Translations under genes and position numbers: made by a program
Assembly: GCF_000733925.1 (NCBI RefSeq)
Contig: NZ_JPOO01000003.1
Coordinates: 930,001-994,000, forward strand
Source: Arenibacter algicola
Lineage (GTDB): Bacteria > Bacteroidota > Bacteroidia > Flavobacteriales > Flavobacteriaceae
Length of the DNA stretch: 64,000 bases
Direction: 5' to 3'
Shown: positions 34,565-43,431 of the stretch, one piece after another
Layout of the letters: each line of letters begins with the position of its first letter
How positions within the stretch are numbered: the stretch's first letter is position 1
Notes under the pieces: generated by a model
What the model saw: only the letters and a program-made list of their open reading frames with translations
What the model was told of the DNA's origin: nothing
Databases searched by the model: none

Positions 34565-37165
34565 ATGAATTTTAATAACTTCACTATAAAATCGCAGGAA
34601 GCCATACAACATGCGCAGCAAATGGCGCAAGGTTTGGGCCATCAACAAATAGAGAACGAACATATTTTTAAGGCAATTTCCGAGGTTGAGGAAAATGTAC
34701 TTCCCTTTATCCTTAAGAAACTGAACGTTAACACCACCTTATTGAACCAAATTTTGGAAAAAGAACTGGAAAGTTTCCCCAAAGTATCGGGCGGAGAAAT
34801 TATGCTTTCCAGGGAGGCCAATAAGACATTGACCGAAGCTAGTATTATTGCAAAAAAAATGGAAGATGAATATGTCTCCATTGAACATTTGCTATTGGCA
34901 ATTTTCAAATCTAAGAGCAAAATAGCACAAATACTAAAGGATCAAGGGGTTTCGGAAAAAGATTTCAAGACAGCCATAAATGAATTGAGAAAGGGTGGCA
35001 AAGTTACTTCCCAGAGTGCGGAGGACACCTATAATTCCTTGAACAAGTATGCCAGAAACCTCAATGAGTTGGCAGACAGTGGAAAATTGGACCCTGTAAT
35101 AGGAAGGGATGAGGAAATTAGAAGGGTTTTACAGATCTTGTCGCGTAGAACGAAAAACAACCCAATGCTGGTAGGAGAGCCTGGTGTAGGTAAAACCGCT
35201 ATTGCAGAAGGCTTGGCCCATAGAATTGTACAGGGCGACATTCCTGAAAACCTAAAGGATAAAACAATCTATTCATTGGACATGGGCGCCCTTATTGCAG
35301 GTGCCAAATACAAAGGGGAATTTGAAGAGCGTTTAAAAGCGGTTATCAAGGAAGTAACCTCTTCGGACGGTAACATTGTTCTCTTTATTGATGAAATACA
35401 CACTCTTGTTGGTGCCGGAGGGGGACAGGGCGCAATGGATGCAGCCAACATACTTAAACCTGCACTGGCCCGTGGGGAACTGCGAGCCATTGGCGCAACC
35501 ACCCTGGATGAATATCAAAAATATTTTGAAAAGGACAAAGCCTTGGAACGAAGGTTTCAGAAAGTAATCGTGGATGAACCCGATACCGAAAGCGCAATAT
35601 CCATTCTGAGGGGAATAAAAGAAAAGTATGAAGCACACCACAAGGTTAGAATAAAGGATGAGGCCGTAATTGCAGCCGTTGAATTATCGCAACGTTACAT
35701 TACGAATAGATTTTTGCCGGACAAGGCAATCGATCTAATGGATGAAGCCGCTTCCAAACTTAGGATGGAAATAAATTCCAAACCAGAGGAACTCGATGTT
35801 TTGGATCGAAAAATAATGCAGCTGGAGATAGAAATTGAAGCCATTAAGCGAGAGAACGACACTTCAAAACTCAAGGCCTTGAATGTGGACCTTGCCAATT
35901 TGAAGGAGGACAGAAATGAAATATTTGCCAAATGGGAGAGCGAAAAAACTGTTGTGGACGATATCCAAAAAACAAAGAACGATATCGAAAACTTTAAGTT
36001 GGAAGCTGAAAGGGCCGAACGTAATGGGGATTACGGAAAAGTGGCCGAAATAAGGTACGGCAAAATCAAGGAAGCCCAAGAGCGATTGGAAAAACTGGAA
36101 AGCGAACTGGAAGAACAGCAACTTGGGGAAACCTTGATCAAGGAAGAGGTCACCAATGAGGATATAGCTGAAGTGGTAGCCAAATGGACAGGCATCCCCG
36201 TTACCAAAATGCTTCAAAGCGAAAGGGAAAAGCTCTTAAAATTGGAAGATGTGCTCCACAAAAGAGTGGTGGGTCAGGAAGAAGCTATTCAGGCTGTTTC
36301 CGATGCCATTCGAAGGAGTAGGGCCGGATTGCAGGACAGCAAAAGGCCAATTGGCTCCTTCCTGTTCCTAGGAACTACGGGGGTTGGTAAGACAGAATTG
36401 GCAAAAACCCTGGCGGCTTACCTATTTGATGACGAAAATGCCATGACCAGAATTGATATGAGCGAATATCAAGAGCGTCATTCGGTAAGTAGATTGGTAG
36501 GTGCACCTCCGGGATACGTTGGCTATGATGAAGGTGGCCAATTAACCGAGGCTGTACGTAGAAGACCCTATTCCGTGGTATTACTGGATGAGATTGAAAA
36601 AGCGCATCCGGACACCTTTAATGTTCTTTTACAAGTATTGGATGAAGGTAGGCTTACGGACAACAAAGGTCGTGTAGCAGATTTTAAAAATACCATTATC
36701 ATAATGACCAGTAATATGGGAAGCCATATTATTCAGGAAAAGTTTGAGGACAACAAGGACATCTATAGCGCCACAGAGGCCGCAAGGGTGGAAGTATTGG
36801 GTCTGTTGCGAAAAACCATAAGACCTGAGTTCCTAAACCGTATAGACGACATTATCATGTTTACCCCTTTAAGCAAAGTGGACATTAAAAAGATAGTGGT
36901 ACTACAACTGGATCAGTTGAAAAAATTGGTTGCCAAACAACAAATTACTATAGACGCAACCGAAGAGGCAATAGATTACTTGGCCAACAAAGGCTACGAT
37001 CCGCAATATGGCGCTAGACCCATTAAAAGGGTAATTCAGAAAGAAGTATTGAACAATATTTCCAAAGAATTGTTAAGTGGTAAAATTCACCCAGGTGGAA
37101 TTATCCTTATAGACTCGTTTGACGATCAGCTCGTATTCCGAAATGAGAGTGAACTGGCGAAATAA
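34565..37165 (+). CDS. clpB: ATP-dependent protein disaggregase ClpB
   Basis: ClpB pulls proteins out of aggregates together with DnaK. The 866-residue length is normal. Domains are the Clp N-terminal domain (about 1-150), NBD1 with Walker A GEPGVGKTA at 204 and the VLFIDEIHTLVGAG Walker B, the coiled-coil middle domain (about 400-520) that separates ClpB from ClpA/ClpC, and NBD2 with Walker A GTTGVGKTE at 603 and SVVLLDEIEKAHPD, then the D2-small domain (QYGARPIKRVIQKEVLN). A terminator follows. Confidence 0.98.
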   Translation: MNFNNFTIKSQEAIQHAQQMAQGLGHQQIENEHIFKAISEVEENVLPFILKKLNVNTTLLNQILEKELESFPKVSGGEIMLSREANKTLTEASIIAKKMEDEYVSIEHLLLAIFKSKSKIAQILKDQGVSEKDFKTAINELRKGGKVTSQSAEDTYNSLNKYARNLNELADSGKLDPVIGRDEEIRRVLQILSRRTKNNPMLVGEPGVGKTAIAEGLAHRIVQGDIPENLKDKTIYSLDMGALIAGAKYKGEFEERLKAVIKEVTSSDGNIVLFIDEIHTLVGAGGGQGAMDAANILKPALARGELRAIGATTLDEYQKYFEKDKALERRFQKVIVDEPDTESAISILRGIKEKYEAHHKVRIKDEAVIAAVELSQRYITNRFLPDKAIDLMDEAASKLRMEINSKPEELDVLDRKIMQLEIEIEAIKRENDTSKLKALNVDLANLKEDRNEIFAKWESEKTVVDDIQKTKNDIENFKLEAERAERNGDYGKVAEIRYGKIKEAQERLEKLESELEEQQLGETLIKEEVTNEDIAEVVAKWTGIPVTKMLQSEREKLLKLEDVLHKRVVGQEEAIQAVSDAIRRSRAGLQDSKRPIGSFLFLGTTGVGKTELAKTLAAYLFDDENAMTRIDMSEYQERHSVSRLVGAPPGYVGYDEGGQLTEAVRRRPYSVVLLDEIEKAHPDTFNVLLQVLDEGRLTDNKGRVADFKNTIIIMTSNMGSHIIQEKFEDNKDIYSATEAARVEVLGLLRKTIRPEFLNRIDDIIMFTPLSKVDIKKIVVLQLDQLKKLVAKQQITIDATEEAIDYLANKGYDPQYGARPIKRVIQKEVLNNISKELLSGKIHPGGIILIDSFDDQLVFRNESELAK

Positions 37166-37182
37166 ATGACCGTTTTTAATAG

Positions 37183-37217
37183 AAGGGCATCCGATTATAA
37201 ATTGGATGCCCTTTTTT
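37183..37217 (+). terminator. clpB terminator
   Basis: Arms AAGGGCATCC (37183-37192) and GGATGCCCTT (37204-37213) around an 11-base loop, followed by TTTTTT to 37217. It lies 18 bases after the clpB stop and in front of the TetR gene. Confidence 0.9.
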
Positions 37218-37276
37218 ATTAACAATATATACCATGCAGTATAAGATTTTTTATATTAGCATAAAACTGTAAGGAC

Positions 37277-37873
37277 ATGTCTACAAAAGCCGAGAGAACA
37301 ACCGCCTATATCATTGAAACTGTTGCGCCAATTTTCAATAAGCTTGGATATGTTGGAACTAGCATGAGCGACCTTACAGAAGCTACAGGCTTGACCAAAG
37401 GTGCCATATACGGTAATTTCGAAAACAAGGATTCCTTGGCACTGGCGGCTTTTGAATATAACAGCAAAAAACTACTGTCTGAAATAGATGATAAATTAAA
37501 TTCGAGCGGGACTTCCCTAGAGAAGCTTTTTGTGCTTACCAATTTCTATAGGCACTACGATACTTTTATAGAGGAATTGGGAGGTTGCCCAATTTTAAAT
37601 ATTGGGATAGATGCCAATCACAATAATTCCCAACTGCTGGCCGCAACCAGGGAAACCATAAAAACTATAGAGGGGAAAATTGCCTTGTGTCTGGAAAATG
37701 GACTTAACAACAATGAACTTAGACTACCCGTAACACCACTTCAGTTTTCTAAACAACTTTTTACAATGATACAAGGAGCGGTGGCCATGGCCACTATAAC
37801 AGGCGATAGAAAGTACTTACTGAATACGGTAACCTACTTGGACCAATTAATTGTCCGTGAAATAAAAAAGTAA
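37277..37873 (+). CDS. TetR-family transcriptional regulator
   Basis: A 198-residue protein. The N-terminal HTH (about 8-55) is TetR-like: IIETVAPIFNKLGYVGTSMSDLTEATGL with KGAIYGNFENKDSLALAAF. The C-terminal helical domain carries the ligand pocket (LGGCPILNIGIDANHNNSQL), which resembles the TetR_C_6-type group, often regulators of efflux or of fatty-acid genes. It stands alone after the clpB terminator and is convergent with the PorP/SprF gene, so its target is not shown by its neighbours. No palindromic operator is clear upstream. Confidence 0.9.
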   Translation: MSTKAERTTAYIIETVAPIFNKLGYVGTSMSDLTEATGLTKGAIYGNFENKDSLALAAFEYNSKKLLSEIDDKLNSSGTSLEKLFVLTNFYRHYDTFIEELGGCPILNIGIDANHNNSQLLAATRETIKTIEGKIALCLENGLNNNELRLPVTPLQFSKQLFTMIQGAVAMATITGDRKYLLNTVTYLDQLIVREIKK

Positions 37874-37880
37874 TCCGGCA

Positions 37881-39491
37881 CTACTCCCCTATTATCCTAA
37901 ATATCCAAGTTTTTTCGGCATATTTACCATTAAATTTATTATCCCTTGCCGCTTCAGCTTCACTCAGGGTATCAAATCTTTCCAAATATACATAGTCCCA
38001 CTTGGTCTTTTCCAAATAGAAGTACTTAGCGTCAATACCTTTCTTCTTAAGGCTTTCCACAAAAATATCACGATATCTAGAAGTACCATAAACATTGCCT
38101 ATAAGATAAAATCCGGCCTTCTGGCCTTGCAGTTTTTCCACTTCCTCGTAATGGCCCTGTGTTACAGCCTTGCCGGCCTTCTTCCTGTCTGCAATCATAT
38201 CTAGGTCATCCTGGATTTTCTTAGCCAATGCCAATTCTATAGCTTTTATGGAATCCAATCTTTTTTGCTCCTTCATCTGGATAGCCTTGGCCAATGCCGC
38301 GGCCTCCTGTTCTTCTTTCAACCTTTTTGCCTCAGCCAATTCTTGTGCCACTCTTAATTCTTCTGCAAGCGCTTTCTTTTTCCTGCCTCTTACACGCTTT
38401 TGTTTTTTCTCTTTTTTAAGTGCATTTTTCTGGGCCAAAGCCTCAGCCTTGCTAAGCTCTTTTTGCATTTTCTCTTCCTCTGCAATACGATCCCCATCTT
38501 CCAATGGAATAACATCCTCAGTTTTCTCAAGTTCCACCGGCACCTCATCCTCCTCAAAACCTACTACCTTTTTGCGTGCATCAGGACTACTTAGCGTATA
38601 AGCCGCAATTATCTCAAATGAGGGATCCTGATCTTTGATTTCGGCATCCAAACCATATTCTATAAGGGCTCCCAATGATATATGCTTAAAAAATCTACCG
38701 CCCAATCCACCCGATATACCGTAGAAACTATTGAAGCCACCTTGCAACCAAAATTTATTTGATGACAATAATGCATTAAGTCCTACTTGGGTATCCCCAT
38801 AGGGCACAGATTTTACATAGAGCATAGGAAGCAGATAGGCATTGTCCGCCCCACTGAAAAGCGTTAGGGGCAATCGATAGTCGATCATAGCCATATAAAT
38901 CTTTTCATCGGATGCCGAAGCACTCTTATTAGTGGAAAAATTATAATCGAACAAATTTTCTGCAGTAAAACCAACACTGAATCCATCGACAGAAAATCTA
39001 ACTCCAGGTGCAAATTGCATAATAAATGCATTTTTGGATAATTCCAATTGGGGCAGTAAAATTTCAGGATTTGGATTATACCTATCGTCAGCAATTTCAC
39101 TATTATAACCAAAAACGTTCAAACCAACCGATAGTTGCATATTACTCCCAAAATCGAAGGCGTATGCATAGTTTAGCACTCCACCGGTATTTAAAAACAC
39201 CCCTGTATTATTCTGCACAAAACCGACGCCTATAGAGGACTGAGTATTTATTTTTCTGGAATAATTTAAGAAAATGGAAGTAGGGTCGCCATCTATGGTC
39301 TGCCATTGATATCTGGACCACCAGGCAATAGACTCCGGATTGTTCCTGTCCAGTGAAAAAACCGGATTGAACAAACTGGCATTGAATTCGGTTAAATTAT
39401 GCTGCCTTAAGTCGGTTGGAAGCGCAACTTCTTGGGCATGCGAAAACAATACCGCAAACAAAATAGCATAAATAGCGTACTTTTTATCCAT
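37881..39491 (-). CDS. type IX secretion PorP/SprF-family membrane protein with coiled-coil and SPOR-like extension
   Basis: A 536-residue protein. The ATG at 39491 starts a signal peptide (MDKKYAIYAILFAVLFSHAQ). Residues of about 20-300 are the PorP/SprF outer-membrane barrel (FNASLFNPVFSLDRNNPE, IFLNYSRKINTQSSIGVGFV, NKFWLQGGFNSFYGISGGLG). Residues of about 330-450 are a Lys/Glu/Ala-rich coiled coil. The last 80 residues (GFYLIGNVYGTSRYRDIFVE, DYVYLERFDTLSEAEAARDN) look like an SPOR-type peptidoglycan-binding fold. The basic PorP/SprF unit has about 300 residues, so this form links a secretion-associated barrel to the cell wall. It is a single gene, divergent from a phosphatase-like lipoprotein. 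Confidence 0.85.
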   Translation of the reverse strand: MDKKYAIYAILFAVLFSHAQEVALPTDLRQHNLTEFNASLFNPVFSLDRNNPESIAWWSRYQWQTIDGDPTSIFLNYSRKINTQSSIGVGFVQNNTGVFLNTGGVLNYAYAFDFGSNMQLSVGLNVFGYNSEIADDRYNPNPEILLPQLELSKNAFIMQFAPGVRFSVDGFSVGFTAENLFDYNFSTNKSASASDEKIYMAMIDYRLPLTLFSGADNAYLLPMLYVKSVPYGDTQVGLNALLSSNKFWLQGGFNSFYGISGGLGGRFFKHISLGALIEYGLDAEIKDQDPSFEIIAAYTLSSPDARKKVVGFEEDEVPVELEKTEDVIPLEDGDRIAEEEKMQKELSKAEALAQKNALKKEKKQKRVRGRKKKALAEELRVAQELAEAKRLKEEQEAAALAKAIQMKEQKRLDSIKAIELALAKKIQDDLDMIADRKKAGKAVTQGHYEEVEKLQGQKAGFYLIGNVYGTSRYRDIFVESLKKKGIDAKYFYLEKTKWDYVYLERFDTLSEAEAARDNKFNGKYAEKTWIFRIIGE

Positions 39492-39587
39492 ATACAAAAG
39501 AACAAAAAACTACGGGCACTACATACTATTTTACTGTAATTTTAGTTACTTTACCAGTAGAAGCTAATACCAAAAATAGAATTGACC

Positions 39588-40118
39588 ATGAAACATATAA
39601 ATCTGCTATTGATTCTTTCCTTAACCATCGGTGTTATGTCCTGTAAGGAAGATCCGAAGTTACCCATGGAAAATGCAGAAGATTCTATTTCCACTTATTA
39701 TTTCATAAGACATGCAGAAAAGGATCGCAGCGATCCTGAAAACATAGATCCTGAATTAAATCAGGACGGGTTGGGAAGAGCCATACGTTGGGCCGAAGTT
39801 TTTGATCCCGTTGCCCTTGATGCCATTTACATCACAGATTTTGAAAGAACTGCGATGACCGCAGCTCCTACGTCGGTAAAAAAAGAAATTACCCCCCAAT
39901 ATTACGACCCCAAGGCAATTATTATCGAAGAATTCAAAAGATTAAATCTAGGTAAAAACGTTCTTATTGTCGGCCATAGCAATACCACTCCGGAATTTGT
40001 CAATCTCATGTTGGGAGAAGAAAAATATGAACATATGGACGATTATGACAATAGTAGCCTATTTATTGTACGGATCATAAATGGAAAAGCCACCGATATT
40101 AGATTAAAAATGGACTAG
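39588..40118 (+). CDS. SixA-like histidine phosphatase lipoprotein
   Basis: A 176-residue protein. The ATG at 39588 starts a lipoprotein signal (MKHINLLLILSLTIGVMSCKED, lipobox Cys at residue 19). The catalytic RHAEK motif lies in YYFIRHAEKDR, the second histidine in NVLIVGHSNTTPEF, and the segment ITDFERTAMTAAPT carries the expected phosphate-binding Arg. It belongs to the phosphoglycerate-mutase/SixA branch, here exported and lipid-anchored. The substrate is unknown. The stop overlaps the stop of the convergent gene by four bases. Confidence 0.9.
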   Translation: MKHINLLLILSLTIGVMSCKEDPKLPMENAEDSISTYYFIRHAEKDRSDPENIDPELNQDGLGRAIRWAEVFDPVALDAIYITDFERTAMTAAPTSVKKEITPQYYDPKAIIIEEFKRLNLGKNVLIVGHSNTTPEFVNLMLGEEKYEHMDDYDNSSLFIVRIINGKATDIRLKMD

Positions 40119-40861
40119 TTGAAAGGTTCCACCGAAATATCTTCCAACTCTATTTTTGACAATAATTTCAATTTGTTTCTTTCATAAAAAACATCCACAT
40201 CATAGAATTCGCTATCCCTTAGAGTGGCCTCATAATTTTCATAATCTACAAAACGGATACCTCCAAGGTAACGCTCATTGTATGCTACCCTAAAGCGTAT
40301 CCCTCCCCCATCCACATAAAACTTGTACGCTAGGTAATCGGGCTTAAAGGTCTCCTTATTAAACCAGTACAGATAAATATCCTCAAAATCCTTTCCTCCG
40401 CCTTTCTGATCAAAAGTTACCTTCACCTTATAATATTCCTTATCCTTTACCGTAACAATCCCCAATAACTCCTTATTGACTGCAGGATCGTTCAACCCGT
40501 ATGGCAGGTATGCAAAGTAATGCACGGAGTTCACAGAATTTGCATACAAATTGGCAATGGAATCCTTCAATGGCACAAGGCTATCGTTAACGAATCGACT
40601 AAACCCTCGGTTACCTCTTACATCTACTACCTTAGTGGAGTCGGTCAATCTAATCCGCTTTAAAATTCTTTTTCCATCTTCCCATTCAGAGGCATATTGA
40701 TAATCCCTGAATTTATAGAATACATCATTGGTTCTATATTGTTCCCCTCCACTGACAGAAATGGCCTTATCCACTATTTCTTGGGCAGAAAGACGGGTGG
40801 GCGCTTTCTCCTTGCACGAAACTATCAGAAAAACAAGAGTTAAAAGGTATACTACTTTCAT
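40115..40861 (-). CDS. lipoprotein of DUF6503 type
   Basis: A 248-residue protein with a lipoprotein signal (MKVVYLLTLVFLIVSCKEK, lipobox Cys at residue 16). The mature domain is beta-rich, with YRTNDVFYKFRDYQYASEWE, VNSVHYFAYLPYGLNDPAVN and KPDYLAYKFYVDGGGIRFRV, as in flavobacterial proteins related to the LolA-like fold. The function is unknown; a lipid or lipoprotein carrier role would fit the fold but is not shown. It is divergent from smpB and convergent with the phosphatase lipoprotein. Confidence 0.8.
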   Translation of the reverse strand: MKVVYLLTLVFLIVSCKEKAPTRLSAQEIVDKAISVSGGEQYRTNDVFYKFRDYQYASEWEDGKRILKRIRLTDSTKVVDVRGNRGFSRFVNDSLVPLKDSIANLYANSVNSVHYFAYLPYGLNDPAVNKELLGIVTVKDKEYYKVKVTFDQKGGGKDFEDIYLYWFNKETFKPDYLAYKFYVDGGGIRFRVAYNERYLGGIRFVDYENYEATLRDSEFYDVDVFYERNKLKLLSKIELEDISVEPFN

Positions 40862-40960
40862 TTAATAACTTTTCACATTAATCGCAATGTTTACACATAC
40901 ATTACAAAAAAAACATATTTATATCCAAAAAAATTAATTCGATCTAAACTTATACCCTAA

Positions 40961-40990
40961 TTGCCAATCGGATAATTGTTTCTATTTTTG
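40961..40990 (+). promoter_or_regulatory. promoter of smpB, almost leaderless
   Basis: TTG at 40961-40963, a 19-base spacer and TATTTTTG at 40983-40990 match the Bacteroidota consensus fully. The smpB ATG is at 40999, only eight bases after the -7 box. The transcript would therefore start within a few bases of the start codon and have essentially no leader. Confidence 0.75.
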
Positions 40991-40998
40991 TCAAACAT

Positions 40999-41460
40999 AT
41001 GCAGAAAAAAGTAAATATAAAGAACAAAAGGGCACGATTCGATTACGAGTTATTGGATACCTATACGGCCGGTATAGTTCTGTCTGGAACCGAGATTAAA
41101 TCTATTAGGGAAAGTAAGGCTTCCATCTCGGAGAGCTTTTGTGAATTTAATGATCTTGGAGAGTTGTTTGTTATTAATATGCAGGTAGATGAGTATTCCC
41201 ATGGAACTCATTACAATCACAAACCCAAAGCAGAGCGAAAACTTCTGCTCAACCGTGGTGAACTGAAAAAACTAGAAAAAGAGGTAAAAAATTCAGGTCT
41301 AACCATAATACCCTTAAATCTTTTTTTGAACGATAGGGGCTTGGCCAAGATAAACATCGCATTGGCCAGGGGTAAAAAGCTATATGATAAGCGCGAGACT
41401 ATCAAGGATCGAGACAACAAGAAAAACCTGGATAGGATCAAGAAAAGCTTCAACAATTAG
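40999..41460 (+). CDS. smpB: SsrA (tmRNA)-binding protein SmpB
   Basis: SmpB binds tmRNA and takes it to stalled ribosomes in trans-translation. The 153-residue length is normal. The N-terminus VNIKNKRARFDYELLDTYTA, the strand IVLSGTEIKSIRESKASISE, the YSHGTHYNHKPKAERKLLLN segment and the basic tail DRDNKKNLDRIKKSFNN are diagnostic. The tmRNA gene itself is not in the window. A perfect promoter abuts the start codon. The stop is eight bases from the stop of the convergent pcm gene. Confidence 0.97.
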   Translation: MQKKVNIKNKRARFDYELLDTYTAGIVLSGTEIKSIRESKASISESFCEFNDLGELFVINMQVDEYSHGTHYNHKPKAERKLLLNRGELKKLEKEVKNSGLTIIPLNLFLNDRGLAKINIALARGKKLYDKRETIKDRDNKKNLDRIKKSFNN

Positions 41461-41468
41461 GACATCCC

Positions 41469-42110
41469 TTAATTTTTATCCTCCAATAAAGGCACAAATC
41501 TAAAGGACCCCAATTCCTTCTTCTCAAATTCTTTGGCAGATTTACGTACAAAAAGTGTCATGACTTGCTCGTCTGTCCCTACCGGTATTACCAATCTCCC
41601 CCCAACCTTGAGTTGGGCCAGTAAAGGATTTGGCACAAAAGGCGCCCCAGCGGTTACTATAATACTGTCAAATGGAGCCTCTTCCGGCAATCCTTTATAT
41701 CCATCCCCAAATATGACTTTTTTGGGTCTATAACCCATTTTTTTAAAAAAGAGATTGGTCTTTTTAAATAGTTCCAACTGACGCTCTATAGTATATACCC
41801 TTGCCTTTAATTTTAATAATACCGCGGTTTGATACCCACTTCCCGTTCCTATTTCCAAGATCTTATGGTTGGGCTCTACCTGCAAAAGCTCGGACTGAAA
41901 GGCCACTGTGTAAGGTTGGGAAATGGTTTGGTCCGCACCAATAGGAAAAGCCTTGTCCTGGTATGCGTGATCCTCAAAACTGCTATCCAGAAATAAGTGT
42001 CTTGGAACGGCCCGGATAGCCTCTAGAACAGAATTGTCCACAATCCCTTTCTCAGAAAGAATGTCCGCCAACTTGTTGCGCATTCCCCTATGTTTTAATG
42101 TATCTTTCAA
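41469..42110 (-). CDS. pcm: protein-L-isoaspartate O-methyltransferase
   Basis: Pcm methylates L-isoaspartyl residues in aged proteins so that they can be repaired. The 213-residue length fits. Motifs are PRHLFLDSSFEDHAYQDKAF, the substrate loop ADQTISQPYTVAFQSELL, the SAM-binding ILEIGTGSGYQTAVLL, and IIVTAGAPFVPNPLLAQLK. The likely start is TTG at 42110 (MKDTLKHRGMRNK), because family members I know start with this segment; the next in-frame ATG, at residue 10, would remove it. It is a single gene convergent with smpB. Confidence 0.93.
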   Translation of the reverse strand: MKDTLKHRGMRNKLADILSEKGIVDNSVLEAIRAVPRHLFLDSSFEDHAYQDKAFPIGADQTISQPYTVAFQSELLQVEPNHKILEIGTGSGYQTAVLLKLKARVYTIERQLELFKKTNLFFKKMGYRPKKVIFGDGYKGLPEEAPFDSIIVTAGAPFVPNPLLAQLKVGGRLVIPVGTDEQVMTLFVRKSAKEFEKKELGSFRFVPLLEDKN

Positions 42111-42389
42111 TTGTTTGGTTTTGGTGGGTAAAGTTAAAAAACGAAAAACTTAAAATGAAGAAATCCGAAAATTTACCTGTGCAATCTAATCTATTCTTTA
42201 ATCCGCAGGTAAATTTAACTTAGATTTCTTTAATTATAAAAACCCTAGTTTAATTATCTACCCTATTATTTTTGTCTTATTTTTCGACATTGAATTGTTG
42301 AGAAAAAAGATGGAGCATAATACTTAACTTTTGTTTTTTAGGCCCTTAAACTTGCAAACTATCCTTATTTTTGAGGAAAATAAATACAT

Positions 42390-43358
42390 ATGCTTAATGT
42401 TGGCGTCCTAGGAGCAGGACATTTAGGGAAAATTCACCTTAGATTACTGAATGAGTCCCAAAAATATAATTTGGTCGGATTTTACGATCCCGATGTCATC
42501 AACGGTAAAAAGGTAGCGGCAGAATTCGGCTATACTTTTTTCGACAATATAAACAAACTAATAGATGCCGTAGATGTGGTGGATATAGTTACCCCTACGC
42601 TTTCCCATTTTGATTGTGCCAAAAAGGCAATGGAAAAAGGAAAACATGTTTTCATTGAAAAGCCCATTACCAATACCCTTCAAGAAGCTGAAGAATTGTT
42701 GCTATTGGAAAAAAAGCACCAGGTAAAGGGACAGGTAGGCCATGTGGAAAGATTTAATCCCGCATTTATGGCCGTTAAGGAAAACATTAATAATCCCATG
42801 TTCATTGAGACCCATAGACTGGCAGAATTTAATCCAAGGGGAACCGATGTACCCGTTGTTTTGGATTTGATGATCCATGATATTGATGCCATCCTTAGCG
42901 TAGTAAAGTCGGAGGTCAAACAAATCAATGCCAGTGGGGTTTCGGTTATAAGCAACTCACCGGATATTGCCAATGCCAGAATAGAGTTTGAAAACGGCTG
43001 CGTGGCCAACCTGACGGCAAGTAGAATTTCCCTAAAAAACATGCGCAAGTCGCGCTTTTTCCAAAAAGATGCCTATATCGCGGTGGATTTTTTAGAGAAA
43101 AAAGTGGAAGTAGTAAAAATGAAGGACGCCCCAGAAAAACCGGGTGACTTTGATATGATCCTACAAAATGCCGAAGGAGTAAAAAAACAGATCTATTTTG
43201 AAAATCCCGATATAGCCTCAAATAATGCTATTCTGGACGAGTTGGAGACTTTTGCAGATGCCATAAACAACAATACCATCCCCGTGGTCTCCTTGGAACA
43301 AGGAACCCGGGCTTTAAGGGTTGCGCTAGAAGTAATTGCATCATTCCAAAAGAAATAG
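42390..43358 (+). CDS. Gfo/Idh/MocA-family oxidoreductase
   Basis: A 322-residue NAD(P)-dependent sugar-type oxidoreductase. The N-terminal Rossmann domain starts GVLGAGHLGKIHLRLL and holds the EKP motif in VFIEKPITNTLQEAE. The C-terminal domain carries VLDLMIHDIDAILSVVKSE, the usual D-x-x-x-H site. The sequence is close to the bacterial branch that acts on UDP-sugars or inositol, but the substrate is not clear. A perfect -7 box TATTTTTG at 42366-42373 lies 16 bases before the ATG without a matching TTG. It heads a run of plus-strand genes to 48752. Confidence 0.88.
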   Translation: MLNVGVLGAGHLGKIHLRLLNESQKYNLVGFYDPDVINGKKVAAEFGYTFFDNINKLIDAVDVVDIVTPTLSHFDCAKKAMEKGKHVFIEKPITNTLQEAEELLLLEKKHQVKGQVGHVERFNPAFMAVKENINNPMFIETHRLAEFNPRGTDVPVVLDLMIHDIDAILSVVKSEVKQINASGVSVISNSPDIANARIEFENGCVANLTASRISLKNMRKSRFFQKDAYIAVDFLEKKVEVVKMKDAPEKPGDFDMILQNAEGVKKQIYFENPDIASNNAILDELETFADAINNNTIPVVSLEQGTRALRVALEVIASFQKK

Positions 43359-43431
43359 ATGTATATTTTATGTTTATGTGATAAACAAAGGCATGATATA
43401 ATAGAATAAAATTCCAAGTAAAACGCTACAA

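Noticed and set aside
42238..42261. Third copy of the palindromic element
   Set aside because: Only the first half (AACCCTAGTTT) matches; the second half is different and the next perfect -7 box (42267-42274) is five bases away instead of 29.
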